A DNA stretch of 64,000 nt from Chrysemys picta bellii (GCF_011386835.1 NC_088792.1:44816882-44880881); one strand, 5' to 3'; positions 45,788-56,075 are shown, numbered from the stretch's first letter. Notes: generated by a model from the sequence alone, not told the origin. Translations and numbers: made by a program.

Positions 45788-46450
45788 ATTTTTTGCACTC
45801 TCATCTAGATTTTTTTCCACCGAACTGTGGAGCAGTGAGCGACGAGCACGACGAGCGATTTCACCAGGACATTGCAACAATGGAGAAACGCTATCAGGGC
45901 AAATGGAGCCCATCAATGCTTGTAGACTATTGCTGGACAGTGACAAGAGATGCTCCATTTAATGAATACAAGAGACAAGCCAAGAAGCGCCGAGTAGACA
46001 CTGAATAGGACTAAACTATGTACATAATAGTTTTTTGCCTTTTGTTTCATAATAAATTTTATTTATATAACCCTTTTGCTGATTTTTAAAGTGTTACATA
46101 AACAGGACTGGTGAAATATTATCATGTAAAGCAACCATAAACACATGAAAAGACCTAGGTTTACAATTTAGGATTAAAACTCTACTATCTACACAATATA
46201 CATAGACATAAAATGTAAAAACTTAAATATCTTAGAAACAGTAGCCAATCAGTTGTTTTAATTGTCATATTTGAATTCAGCACATCAAAATACATAATAA
46301 ATAGCACATTTTATCTCTGAAGCAGACGACTTCTCAAAAATTGTAGACCAGTGTATTTGCACTGTAAAAATGATAAACAAAAGAAATAGTATTTTTGAAT
46401 TTTCCTCAGACAAGTACTGTAGTGCAATCTCTTTATCATGAAAGTGCAAC

Positions 46451-46800
46451 TTACAAATGTAGGTTTTTTGTTACATAACTGCACTCAATAACAAAATGAT
46501 GTGAAACTTTAAAGCCTACAAGTCCACTCAGTCCTACTTCTTGTTCAACCAATCGCTGAGAAAAACAAGTTTGTTTAGCAAGGGGATTGCTATTTATGGA
46601 AGATAATGCTGCCCACTTCTTAATTACAATATCACCTGAAAGTGAGAACAGGTGTTCACATAGCACTGTTGTAGCTGGCGTTGCAAAATATATACATGCC
46701 AGATGTACGAAAGATTCATATGTCTCTTTATGTTTCAGCCATCGTTCCAGAGAACATGCTTCCATGCTGATGACGCTTGTTAAAAAAAGTGCATTAATTA
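46451..46800 (-). pseudogene. hAT C-terminal dimerisation-domain remnant, minus strand (left arm)
   Basis: The minus-strand frame from 46858 reads EACSLERWLKHKETYESFVH, then ATPATTVLCEHLFSLSGDIV: the hAT family C-terminal dimerisation signature (ATPATTVPCERLFS-type). This is the inverted counterpart of the block at 47220-47450. It begins inside the long arm and has no transposase body attached in this orientation, so it is an inverted copy and not a gene. Confidence 0.75.
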
Positions 46801-47451
46801 AATTTGTGACTAAACTCCTTGGGGGAGAATTGTATGTCTCCTGCTCTGTTTTACCCACATTCTGCCATATATTTCATGGTATAGCCATCTCGGATGATGA
46901 CTCAGCACATATTGTTCATTTTAAGAACACTTTCACTACAGATTTGACAAAACGCAAAGAAGATACCAATGTGCAATTTCTAAAGATAGCTATAGAACGC
47001 GAACCAAGATTTAAGAATCTGAAGTGGCTTCCAAAATCTGAGAGGGATGAGGTGTGGAACATGCTTTCAGAAGTCTGAAAAGAGCAACACTCTGATGTGG
47101 AAACTACAGAACCCAAACCACCAAAAAAGAAAATCAACCTTCTGCTGGTGGCATCTGACTCAGATGATTAAAATGAACATCCGTCGGTCCGCACTGCTTT
47201 GGGATCGTTATCGAGCAGAACCCATTATCACCATGGACGCCTGTCCTCTGGAATGATGGTCGAAGCATGAAGGGACATATGAATCTTTAGCACATCTGGC
47301 ATGTAAATATCTTGCGACACCAGCTACAACAGTGCCATGCAAATGTCTGTTTTCACCTTCAGGTGACATTGTAAATAAGAAGTGGGCAGCATTATCTTCT
47401 GCAAATGTAAACAAACGTATTTGTCTGAGTGATTGGCTGAACAAGAAATAG
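46800..47451 (+). pseudogene. hAT transposase C-terminal part, plus strand
   Basis: The plus-strand frame 46800-47078 reads IKFVTKLLGGELYVSCSVLP, then DDDSAHIVHFKNTFTTDLTK, FLKIAIEREPRFKNLKWLPK and SERDEVWNMLSEV: the middle of a hAT transposase, close to its catalytic Glu helix. A nonsense codon at 47076 and a frameshift near 47085 follow. The next piece includes 'DRYRAEPIITMDACPLE', a stop, and the decayed dimerisation domain (KHEGTYESLAHLACKYLATP, CLFSPSGDIVNKK) ending near 47450. The N-terminal BED finger and the first catalytic blocks are absent. Confidence 0.75.
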
Positions 47452-47782
47452 GATTGACTGGACTTGTAGGCTCTACAATTTTACAGTATTTTATTTTTGA
47501 ATGCAGGGTTTTTTGTACATAATTCAGAGATTGCACTTCAGTACTTGTATGAGGTGAATTGAAAAATACTATTTCTTTTGTTTTTTGTAGTGCAAATATG
47601 TTCAAACAAAAATAAATATAAAGTGAGCACTGTACACTTTGTATTCTGTGTTATAATTGAAATCAATATATTTGAAAATGTAGAAAACTTCCAAATATAT
47701 TTAAATAAATGGTATTCTATTATTGTTTAACAGTGCAATTAATTACAATTAATTTTTTTAATCGCTTGACAGGCCTAATGAG

Positions 47783-49867
47783 CAACCCTCAAAAAATGAG
47801 GCAGTTTTATATGAATATACAGCCAGGAGGTTAGAGCTTAGCCAAACTTTGAATCTTAGTTTGATCTCCCTGACTGTGCCCCTTTTCTCACTGCATCACC
47901 CCCAAATCCTTCCAGTGACGCAGGCCCCAGTTTGCTCCCTTTTTACAACCAGTTTCTTCACTTCTTCCCATAGAAATTGACTTCAGTGATTTGGTTACAC
48001 AATTGCACTCTTCTTTTGGCAGAGGCAAGGTGTTTAGGGCCTTCTTGCTTTCTCCTCTGGTCAAGAGAAAACCTCTGAGTGAAGATGCACTGTGGTGATA
48101 GCAGGAGATAGCAAGGAACTGATGGGCTTCAGCAGTCCTGGCAGCTGCACTGTACCAAGTGATGTGACAATATTTAGTCTTGGATCACATTTTATTTTGT
48201 TTATTTCTTTATTTAATTAGTTAGTTTACTTTCAACACATTTTTGGAAGATTTTTATCTGGGGCCAGATTCTACCACTCTTATTAACATTGAGTAACACT
48301 CTACTCCATGAGTAGTGCCATTGAGTTCAGACTCTGTCCCCAAATACTCCTGGAGGCCAATCTAAGGGACAGATTCTGTCACTGTTCCTCCACTATTAGC
48401 TCCATCGATTGAATAGAGCAACACGTGTAGTAAAGCAAGAAGGAACAGTTTTTCAAACATGTTTTTCAAAGTTTTGTTGAAATGGGAAAGTTGCCAAATT
48501 GAACCTTTCCACAAACAGTTTCAATGAATCAGCATCTTCTGACAAACAAACAAAAAAAACCATAGCTGAAAAACTCCCACCCAGCTCAACTCACAATAAA
48601 GGTCTGCTCTGATAGGCATCTGGGCAAAAGCCATTCTCTAATGCTTCTACGGTTCGCTGCAGAAGGGTTCTTTCTTGTGGACCATCTAAATTGCATAAGA
48701 AAGAAGGCTCCATCATGTCAGCTTCCTAAACGGTGGTGGACAGGGTTCTGCTGTTGCATAGACAGGTAGTTCTTGATTCTGATGAAATAAGTTCCTTCTT
48801 TAAAACAACAACAAAAAAGTTTGTATTTTTTTTTCTGAATTTGTCAACAGATACATAAGGACATAACATAAAATATGGTGGAAACAATGCCATACATACA
48901 TATATTTGACTGTATACCTTTCCTTTAAGGAAATATACATCTTCTTTCAGGAACATAATAAGTATTTCAATACATTTCTAAGTATTATCTGGGTTACAAT
49001 GCACATAGTATACAATACTAATCATTTTTTGTATTCCTGGTGAATCTGGACTAGACTTCGAGCTTCCAAGGGATTGGTTTCATATAATTATAAATATTCA
49101 AAGAATGATTGAATTTGTTTTGTCCTAACAGGAGGTGAGTGTTCCTTTTCTGAATATGAAATAAAAGGCAATTAGAGGTCTAGAGATGTACCTTTTTTTG
49201 GTCTCTGTTGTCTTATTTTGTAAAGATCTCCAGAATCCTGCATTTCCAGTGGTAATTGTCAGGATAGCCCAGTCTCCCTGCTGTTAGTAAGTGTCAGAGA
49301 TACATGAAATGGAGTCTGCAGGCCAGATACTTTCCCAAATACTAGATTATCTGGAAGACTGTTGGAGGTATCAAATGTATTTCCTTTAATACAGCCCAAT
49401 GTGTCCACCAAATATGGAGAAAATCTCCTTCTCCATTACAAGTTTGTCTAATTTAGTACGACTCAGGAAACATTGGAACTGGGTCTTCTAGCAATGTTCC
49501 TAACTACAGAGGACAGTGCTCCTTTGTTACATATTTGTGCCTGTTCTTTCTCTGAGATTTCCCTCCTCACAATTGTCTCCAATTTGGACAAACAATTCCA
49601 ACTTCATCCCATACCCTCTCAACCCCCCCTCCCCCAGCATTTTTGAGAGGAGGGGGAAAGGACTAAATTCTGTGGTCCCAATCCAGCAAATTATTTCATG
49701 CAGGTGGATGCTGTCACCATTTCAGAGCTCAAGTGGTCCCCTGCATAGAGTACTTTGCAGGACTGGAGCCTATGTTGTGTTCAAGGGAGACATAGGTGAA
49801 GGAAAGGAGCTGAGTTTTGTGCAGATTTTCTCCCACAAGCTTTTTAGTGTGAGGACTGATTCTTCAT
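47783..49867. other. unassigned sequence with a SINE 3' fragment
   Basis: No gene is seen. 48255-48330 resembles a short dispersed repeat (GGGGCCAGATTCTACCACTC, then ACTCCATGAGTAGTGCCATT). 48460-48590 resembles the 3' body of the SINE at 18925-19195 (TTGTTGAAATGGGAAAGTTG, then CTCCCACCCAGCTCAACTC). The rest is unassigned. Confidence 0.35.
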
Positions 49868-49915
49868 AAGTGTTTATACAGCACCTACCACAATGGAATC
49901 CCAATACTGAGCTGA
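49868..49915 (-). repeat. L2/MIR-type 3' end fragment, minus strand
   Basis: TGTTTATACAGCACCTACCA, then CAATGGAATCC matches, inverted, the GTAGC(A/G)CCTAG...GTGCTAGGC(A/G)CTGTACA unit seen at 50235-50330. Only about 50 bases remain. Confidence 0.5.
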
Positions 49916-50221
49916 GTGTAATGTCCCTGATCTGTTGGTGAACACTGAGACACATAACATAGACACACAACACAGGAAGTTCCAAAAACCAGACCCTTAC
50001 CAGGAGTCATGCTGCCTGCTCCACATGCACTACCTGGGGTGCGCCACTACTGGCCTCTGGGCACTACTGTAATATAAATATTAAATCATGAAAAATGCCT
50101 AGATGGCCTGAATTTGTTGGGATGGTCCCTAGTACCACCTCATATTTACTGTTGGACATAGATCCTGTTCTAATTAAATTAGTGCTAGTGTCTTTACATT
50201 AACCAGACTATCGTATATTTT

Positions 50222-50330
50222 TATTATTATTTTATTTATATTTCAGTAGCAACTAGGAGCCCTGCTAGGCATGATACAATTATAGAACAAAAAGATGGTC
50301 CCTGCCCCAAAGAGCTTACAATATAAATGT
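50222..50330 (+). repeat. L2/MIR-type dispersed repeat fragment
   Basis: TTATTATTATTTTATTTATA runs into CAGTAGCAACTAGGAGCC, then CTGCTAGGCATGATACAATT and GATGGTCCCTGCCCCAAAGA, then GCTTACAATATAA. This is a very common chelonian repeat 3' end of MIR/L2 type. The family name is recognition, not proof. Confidence 0.55.
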
Positions 50331-50585
50331 AATCTGCAGACCTGATAATGAAGTTTAAAATTTGAGACTGCTGTACCAAATGTACTAGATTCTAGCTTAT
50401 GACTTTGACCCTAGGTTTCTTCTTGACCAAAATAAATGGGTAAATCATTTTCTGTATGTCTTTCCCATAAATTAGCTCTTTGGGGAAGGTACATCTTTGA
50501 CACTCTATTATACCTCACACAATGTGGCCTTGATCCTGATTGGGGTCTTTTGGAACTGCTGCATTACAAATAATATATAAAAAAT

Positions 50586-50866
50586 GGGTATGTCTACACA
50601 GGAACTACACACCTGCGTCTGGCCCATGTCAGCCAACTCGGGCTCACGGGGCTCCAGCTCTGAGGCTGTTTCATTGCTGCGTAGACTTCTGGGGTCGGGG
50701 TAAAGCCCCGACTGTAGGATACTGTGGGGTGGGAGGGTCCCAGAGCTCTGGCTCCAGCCTGAGTCTGGAAGTCTACATAGCAATGAAACAGCCCCACAGC
50801 CCGAGTCCCATGAGCCTGGCTGGTATGGGCCAGACGTGGGTTTTTCTTTGCTATGTAGCCATACCC
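50586..50866. mobile_element. Harbinger-type MITE with AAT target duplication
   Basis: The left end GGGTATGTCTACACAGGAA and the right end (reverse complement GGGTATGGCTACATAGCAA) are inverted repeats that extend inwards: CTGGCCCATGTCAGCC near 50618 pairs with GGCTGGTATGGGCCAG near 50817, and TGTTTCATTGCTGCGTAGAC with GTCTACATAGCAATGAAACA. AAT flanks both sides (50583-50585 and 50867-50869). The terminal GGGTATGTCTACAC is identical to the left end of the complete Harbinger element. No coding capacity. Confidence 0.9.
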
Positions 50867-50870
50867 AATG

Positions 50871-51971
50871 TGATCACCCTTCATGCTATATTGTAATTAA
50901 TATACACAAGGAGGAATTAAGGATACACATTCAGCCTTAAGTCTGGCATTTCCCGACTCTGAAGTGCTTAATCGTGCAACTCCAATGTTCTCTTAAGTTC
51001 TTCTGTATATAATAATATATAGTAGAAAGGAATTAACTCCTTTTTTTTATTCTGTTTGAAGACTGAATTTTTCTGGAAAGGAAATACATTTATTGGGATT
51101 CACTTTTTCAACTATACAAAACTTTTTTCTTTACAATATATTGTATCAAGGGGAATTGTGTTATTCATTACTGAATACTGTCTCTGATACCATCTGAAGT
51201 GAATTGTACTTAAAACAATATGTCCCCTATTGTTTCCCTCTGAAAAATTAAATACAAAATGTCACCATGCTTTAACATCAGTTTCATTTATAATTGTCTT
51301 TGGTCCATTTGTAGAACAGAAGTATCAAATAATGTTATTTTTTGAATGTCAGTCAAAATAAAACACCTTTTGAATGCTCTTGGTATACAGCTACAGTACA
51401 GTACTTATGCTGAATTACTGCATAATGTATTTTTCAGTTGGCTCTGGATTTTTATGAACAGCATCTCTTTATAACTTTGCTTTTCATTTTGCCCTGAAAT
51501 TCTGAGCGCACACATTCTTTTGCAACCTAAGATTTCATAACACTGCCTTTGACAGTAGAGTGTACTTCCATTCACAATATTGTTCTGATGGCCTGTGATC
51601 TGTCTCAAATGATAGTGGCAAAATTCTTTCATTGGGTAAACATTCATTGATCACACAAGTGACAGCTGGAGTGATCCAGCCATAACACACACACAGCTAT
51701 AATGTCAATTTGCAATGGGATTTTTTGTATGAATAAAGATGACTCACATGAGTAAGGGATGCAAGTTTGTGTTTTAAATGTTTAACTTTATTTTAATAAA
51801 AATTATAATTATACCATGTATTTTAAAAAGCCAGAATGTGTTTCATTTTCATGGTTTATTGGCTTCTAGCATTAGAAAATTAAAACCCTGATCACAAAGA
51901 TTGGAGGCTGACTTATAGCTTCTGTTCAGAGAAAGTGATCAGGTTGCATAAACTCTGTAAAGCCACAAGAT
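50871..51971. other. unassigned AT-rich sequence
   Basis: No gene or named repeat recognised. Confidence 0.3.
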
Positions 51972-51979
51972 GTGTAAAT

Positions 51980-52097
51980 TAGGGTTGCCAGTTTTGTTTG
52001 GACATATTCCTGGAGGTTTCATCATATAATCTTTAATTAAAGATTCATCTTGAGTTCCTGGAGTCTCCAGGACAATCCTGCAGGGTTGGCAACCGTA
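51980..52097. mobile_element. short hAT-type MITE (TAGGGTTGCCA ends)
   Basis: The left end TAGGGTTGCCAGTTTTG and the right end (reverse complement TACGGTTGCCAACCCTG) are inverted, with a perfect 8-bp duplication GTGTAAAT at 51972-51979 and 52098-52105. The 118 bp has internal inverted words (CCTGGAGGTTTC, CCTGGAGTCTCCAGG). Confidence 0.9.
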
Positions 52098-52476
52098 GTG
52101 TAAATAAAGATTAAAAGGTTTGAGACAGAACAAGACAGCAAATGGAATGAAAATTTTGATTGCTAAAAATATTTATCCTGGCCGAGTTCAATATATCAGA
52201 TTAAAAGAGGATGACCTGAAGTACTTAAAGCATAGTTAATCTTCGTACATATTGTCTTGATTAATCAGGATATTTCAAAATGCCATGTTTGCCTATTATA
52301 GGCAAAGAATTCTCAGTAAGAATTAAACTAAGGTAATATTTTCTAAGACAAAAGGGCACAGTCTATTCATGAATTACCTGGAGAGGATAAAAGAGAGGTG
52401 GTATGCAGAATATACATGTTGTAAGCAAAGCATTCAAGTCATGGCAGATGAGGGAGGCAGAAAGAGAGAGAAACTA

Positions 52477-54130
52477 CAGTGGAACTCTATCTGATCTAAT
52501 TGGGACCAGGGCCAGATCGAATAACCAAAAATCCAGATAACCCAGAAAATAGGCGGCGGAGCTCAGGCTGTCAGCCCAGTGCCTGGTGAGACTCCCTCTG
52601 ACAGCCCTGGCAGCTGCAGTTCCAGTTGTCAGCCCCAGGTGGATGGGGCTCCGGCAGTCAGCCCTGGGCAGCTGGTGCTTTGGCTGTCAACCCCGTGTGG
52701 CTGGAGCTCGGGCTGTCCCTTTTATCCCCTCCCCACACCTCCAGAGTGGGCACGGCCCTTCTGCAGCCTCTTGACCTTGGTGCCCTGGCCAGTTGCCCAC
52801 ATGGCTGGCCCTGGGAATATGGGCAACTGAGTAGCTTCCATGGTAGCGTTGCCTTGCCATGTTTTCAGCCATGTAAAATGACCACAACTACTAAGTAAAA
52901 ATGCTGTCATTAAATGCTAACTTAGATATTATTAATAAAATAAAAAAGGAGAGTCACTGGAAAAAATAGCCCAAGATTATAAAATTGGAAAAAGCACAGT
53001 ATCGGATATCAACCATAATGCTGAGCAAATTTTTAAATACAGAATGAATAACTCTTCATCCCAGAAGACCATGAAGCAACTGAAGGACGCTGGCCTAGAT
53101 AAGTCCCTTTGTCAATGGTTTATAGAGACAAGAGAGGAAGGCATTCTTTTTAAGGGTCGTTTACTATGTGAAAAGGCTAATGACTTTAATCAAGCTTTAG
53201 GAGGGGACGCATGTTTCTCAGTTACTCAGGGATGGCTCAGTCAGTTTAAAAAGCGTCATGATATCCGACAACTAATAGTCACTGGAGAAAAGCTATCTGC
53301 CAATTCGGGAGTTATTTCTGACTTAAAAAAATAAAATTGCAAGATATCTTAGCCGAGCACAGCTCATCACCGGAACATGTTTACCATTGACGAGACTGGT
53401 TTGTATTGGAAGATGTTGCCATCAAAAACACTAGCTGCCAGAATGGAAAGATCTGCGCCAGGCTAGAAACAGAGCAAGGAACGTTTGACAATCCTGGCCT
53501 GTGCTAATGCTAGTGGAACACACAACCTCCTGATAACTGTCATTGGTAAAGCAAACATGAATGCTTTGCCCATCATCTACAAATCACAGAGGAAAGCATG
53601 GATGTACAGTGCTTTGTTTCCTGATTGTTTTTTTAAAAACTTTTGTACTGAGGGCACGGGCTCATCTGAACAAAAAGAACATCCCGCTGAAAGTTATCTT
53701 TCTGCAGGATAATGCACCCACTCACCCTGATGACAGAGGGCTTACCTCCCATGACGCTTGATCTTCTGTTTTTTTCTCACTCCACACATAACATCTCTTG
53801 TGTAGCCTATGGACCAAGGCGTGCTGGAGAGTCTAAACAATGCTCTAAACAGCATCTTCTTAATTGACTACTAATGTCTGATGAAACAGCTGAGAATGAA
53901 GGCAACATGTTGCAGCGCTGGAAAAAATCAGTATCAAGGATGCTATTTACGGGATTGCAGAAGCATGAGAAGACATCCCCAGGCCAACCTTACAAAAATC
54001 TTGGAAAAATCTGTGGCCTGAAGTTATTGCTGACACTCAGGACAGTGAAGTTGCAGTTGCAAGCATCAATTCCTTGTGCAAGCAGTGGTAGCCATGAGGA
54101 ATAAGGCAGCACCATACAGCTGCCTAAAAC
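52477..54130 (+). mobile_element. Tigger (pogo/Tc1-mariner) transposon, decayed
   Basis: The left end CAGTGGAACTCTATCTGATC is a Tigger-type terminus next to a TA dinucleotide (52475-52476). After about 400 bp, partly GC-rich (52550-52840), a transposase of the Tigger/jerky (CENP-B-like) family follows. I could not find the right terminal repeat, so the 3' boundary is only the last recognisable coding and the copy is probably truncated. Confidence 0.75.
52915..54095 (+). pseudogene. Tigger transposase remnant
   Basis: Domains are in the expected order but in shifting frames. From about 52919 is the N-terminal helix-turn-helix (LDIINKIKKGESLEKIAQDY, then STVSDI). The CENP-B-type second DNA-binding domain is at 53044-53290 (QWFIETREEGILFKGRLLCE, then GWLSQFKKRHDIR). 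The DDE nuclease follows: 'TIDETGLYWKMLPSK' near 53386-53430 with the first Asp, 'LTILACANASGTHNL', then 'VIFLQDNAPTHP' near 53693-53728 with the second Asp. The end, near 53930-54080, reads 'SIKDAIYGIAEA', a stop, 'EDIPRPTLQKSWKNLWPEVI'. At least four frameshifts and several stops are visible. It is a fossil. Confidence 0.8.
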
Positions 54131-54297
54131 ACCAAAAATCAGTGCAGTATCTGGCTTGTCCTCCCTCTCTGATGCTGCCACTTGGTTTGTAACAGTCTTA
54201 GGCCTCGCCAGCAGCAGCTACCTCTCAAACATGGCAGGGAGCAGAAGTCCCTTTTCATTCATGTTTCTGGTGGCAGCCTACGTCAAATGCTTGTGGG

Positions 54298-54855
54298 CCA
54301 GTAAATTGAAGAGAATAGGGAGACAAAGGGGTGGCATTGGAAGGTGAAGCATTGGATGGGAGGACACAGTGAATCGAAGCATGAGAGCTGGAAAGCCTTG
54401 AAAATAGGGAGCAGAGAAAACTTTGCAAGGGTGGAAAGGGGAGAAAAGTTCTCTTGTGAGGAGAGTTTGGAGAGTGACCCACGGAAAAGGAAGGGAAAGT
54501 GATGGGATGGGGCAATTTGAGGAAGAGGAAGTAAAAGAGTGGGGAGATGGAGGAGAGAAAAATCAAGCTAGTGGAGCTTAGGATAACATCTGAGGAGGTG
54601 GGAACTCAGAAAAGGAAATCAGTGGGAAGGAAAGAATTAGTGAAGGACTAGAAGAAAAGAAAGGGGGGGAAGACCCAGAAAAGAGGGGAAAAGAGATGGA
54701 AAAGACATAGGGGAAGAGGGCAGCGAGATACTGGGAAAAAATCAAAGAGAAATAGTAACACAAGGAAGTGAGATGAGAAACTGGAAATTAAATAGAGATA
54801 AAGTGAAAGATACAGAAGAAGACAGTGTGGAATAAAGAAAAGAGAGGGGAGAACA
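54298..54855 (+). repeat. long purine-rich tract
   Basis: For about 550 bases the plus strand is overwhelmingly A and G (words such as GGAAAGGGGAGAAAAG and GAAAAGAAAGGGGGGGAAGA), with only scattered C and T and no simple repeat unit. The long minus-strand frames here (Phe/Ser/Leu/Pro-rich) are an artefact of this bias. It lies just downstream of the Tigger remnant. Confidence 0.8.
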
Positions 54856-55199
54856 AAATTCACATACAGCTTCAAAATTCATAAATTTCATTTCTATTTT
54901 ATTCACATTCATTCCAGCCTGTCTTTTGGGTATGATCACAGGAAGTGATTTATTATATAATCTTAAAAATATATTTCCAACTGTTTTCTTTTCATTTTTA
55001 CAATGGGCAAGGTGTTAAAGGTGCTTCACCTAAAGGATCTGGTGCACCAAGGGTTTCCCTTGTGCTCTGGAGTGTGCTGTGACGTTAGGGTGTGGAGGAG
55101 GAATGTGGCAGGGAGCAGTATTCACCCTGACCTCACCCCTTTCCCATCCCTATACCTGCTTTCCCTATGCATGTGAAGAGACAACTGTGAGAATTGCCT

Positions 55200-55365
55200 A
55201 CTTTTCTTTGAAAATTTTCAGGTTTTCATTAAAAAAAAAAGAAAAACCAAAATTTCCCCATGAAAATGGGTTATTTTCTGATAAATTTCTGCTGAGTCAA
55301 AAAGCCATTTTCCATTCGGATAAAAAAAGGATTCTTCACAAAATTTTCAACTAGCTCAATCTCTG
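55200..55365 (-). mobile_element. SINE 3' body fragment, minus strand
   Basis: AAATTTTCAGGTTTTCATT, then CATGAAAATGGGTTATTTTC and CACAAAATTTTCAACTAGCT resemble the tRNA-unrelated 3' body of the SINE at 18925-19195. No tRNA-like head is attached. Confidence 0.45.
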
Positions 55366-55451
55366 TGTCTCCTCAGGGGTGGGAGCAGGATTTTCCCCAT
55401 GTCTTCCCGCCCCACCCTCCATAGTTATAATATATGGAGATATACCTATCT

Positions 55452-55632
55452 CATAGAACTGGAAGGGACCTCGAAAGGTCATTGAATCCAGCCCCCTGCC
55501 TTCAGTAGCAGGACCAAGTACTGATTTTTGCCCCAGGGACCTCGAAAGGTCATCTAGTCCAGCCCCCTGCCTTCACTAGCAGGACCAAGCACTGATTTTT
55601 GCCTCAGATCACTAAGTGGCCCCCTCAAGTTG
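55452..55632 (-). mobile_element. CR1-tailed SINE 3' part with an internal 71-bp tandem duplication
   Basis: TCATAGAACTGGAAGGGACC, then AGCCCCCTGCCTTCA are the complement of the shared CR1/SINE tail. The unit 55465-55535 is repeated at 55536-55606 with few differences. It then runs into CACTAAGTGGCCCCCTCAAG, the SINE middle, and stops before the tRNA-like head. Confidence 0.75.
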
Positions 55633-56075
55633 TTGCTTAGTCAGTCTGTACGTGTTTAGCACTTTAAAACATTCCTCAAAAATCAATCCCAGCATCTCCT
55701 AAAACTTCTTGTTGCTTTTCTCTGAATTCTAGTTTAACAGCTTTCTGAAGCAGAGGTACCAAGAATTGAAAGCACGATTTCAGGTGTAGTCTAGCTAGCA
55801 TTGTATAGAAAGGTATTATTATTATTATCAGCTCTGTAATTTAATAATATTGTTTCTATAGCCTGAAACATGGCCCTCTTTGGAGCCATATCACATTTCA
55901 AATTCAAATCACAACGGATGATCTGAATGGTCTCCACTAAGATGTATGATTCTTTAGTATCAAGTACAGTTTCACTGTCCTCCAGTCCTGGAGGTCTGTA
56001 CCCAGTGCCCATTGTGACTTCTTTGTTTTTCATTCCTGGAATCTGCATCCAAAGTTTTTACTAGTATACCCTTAG
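55633..56075 (-). mobile_element. old CR1 fragment, minus strand
   Basis: The plus-strand wording GATTTCAGGTGTAGTCTAGC, then CCTGAAACATGGCCCTCTTT is the complement of an old CR1 ORF2 end. It contains a (TTA)n microsatellite near 55815-55829. Boundaries are approximate. Confidence 0.45.

Larger units (their letters stand above)
44127..46009 (+). pseudogene. CMC/Chapaev-like transposase, nonsense codon plus PLE insertion
   Basis: The first frame (44127-45476, 449 codons) has an N-terminal Cys/His-rich region (CYVCGE at 13-18, ICCNTC at 55-60) that looks like a zinc-binding domain, then an acidic run (ESDEEEEEDE). The nuclease-like core has FIDSSKTSLKAVLLHNGN (candidate first Asp) and CGDLKVVALLLG (candidate second Asp), followed by YCCFLCEWDSR, a CxxC after the second Asp as described for CMC transposases. 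A TGA at 45474-45476 sits where a Trp codon is expected; the same frame continues to 45616. There a Penelope tail is inserted, and the frame resumes at 45804 with a candidate Glu in VSDEHDERFHQDI, ending at 46009. Large families of uncharacterised animal proteins share this layout. Confidence 0.65.
43620..46353 (+). mobile_element. CMC/Chapaev-like DNA transposon nested in the hAT element
   Basis: The left end CACTGCTCTACACCAAAATG and the right end (reverse complement CACTGGTCTACAATTTTTGA) are short inverted repeats. TAT is duplicated on both sides (43617-43619 and 46354-46356). Removing 43620-46353 and one TAT restores the continuous hAT arm. CACTG ends with a 3-bp duplication fit the CMC group (Chapaev3 or EnSpm/CACTA type), and the encoded protein supports this. 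AATAAA at about 46050 follows the coding region. Confidence 0.75.
43392..47777. mobile_element. hAT-type transposon (outer layer of a three-layer nest)
   Basis: The left end TAGGGCTGTTGATTAATTGC and the right end (reverse complement TAGGCCTGTCAAGCGATTA) are inverted, with ATGAG on both flanks (43387-43391 and 47778-47782). A 5-bp duplication fits only some hAT-type groups. The left arm (43392-43619 plus 46354 to about 46790) is complementary to the right arm (about 47230-47777), so the element has arms of several hundred bases. The arms carry hAT dimerisation-domain coding, which therefore occurs in both orientations. The left arm is interrupted by a CMC/Chapaev-like element at 43620-46353. 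Confidence 0.8.

Noticed and set aside
54255..54939. Several minus-strand frames rich in Phe, Leu and Ser that look like membrane proteins
   Set aside because: They are the complement of the purine-rich tract; the hydrophobic look comes from TTC/TCT/CTC codons.
55465..55606. CRISPR-like or satellite array
   Set aside because: Only two tandem units of a SINE tail are present, in a vertebrate context.
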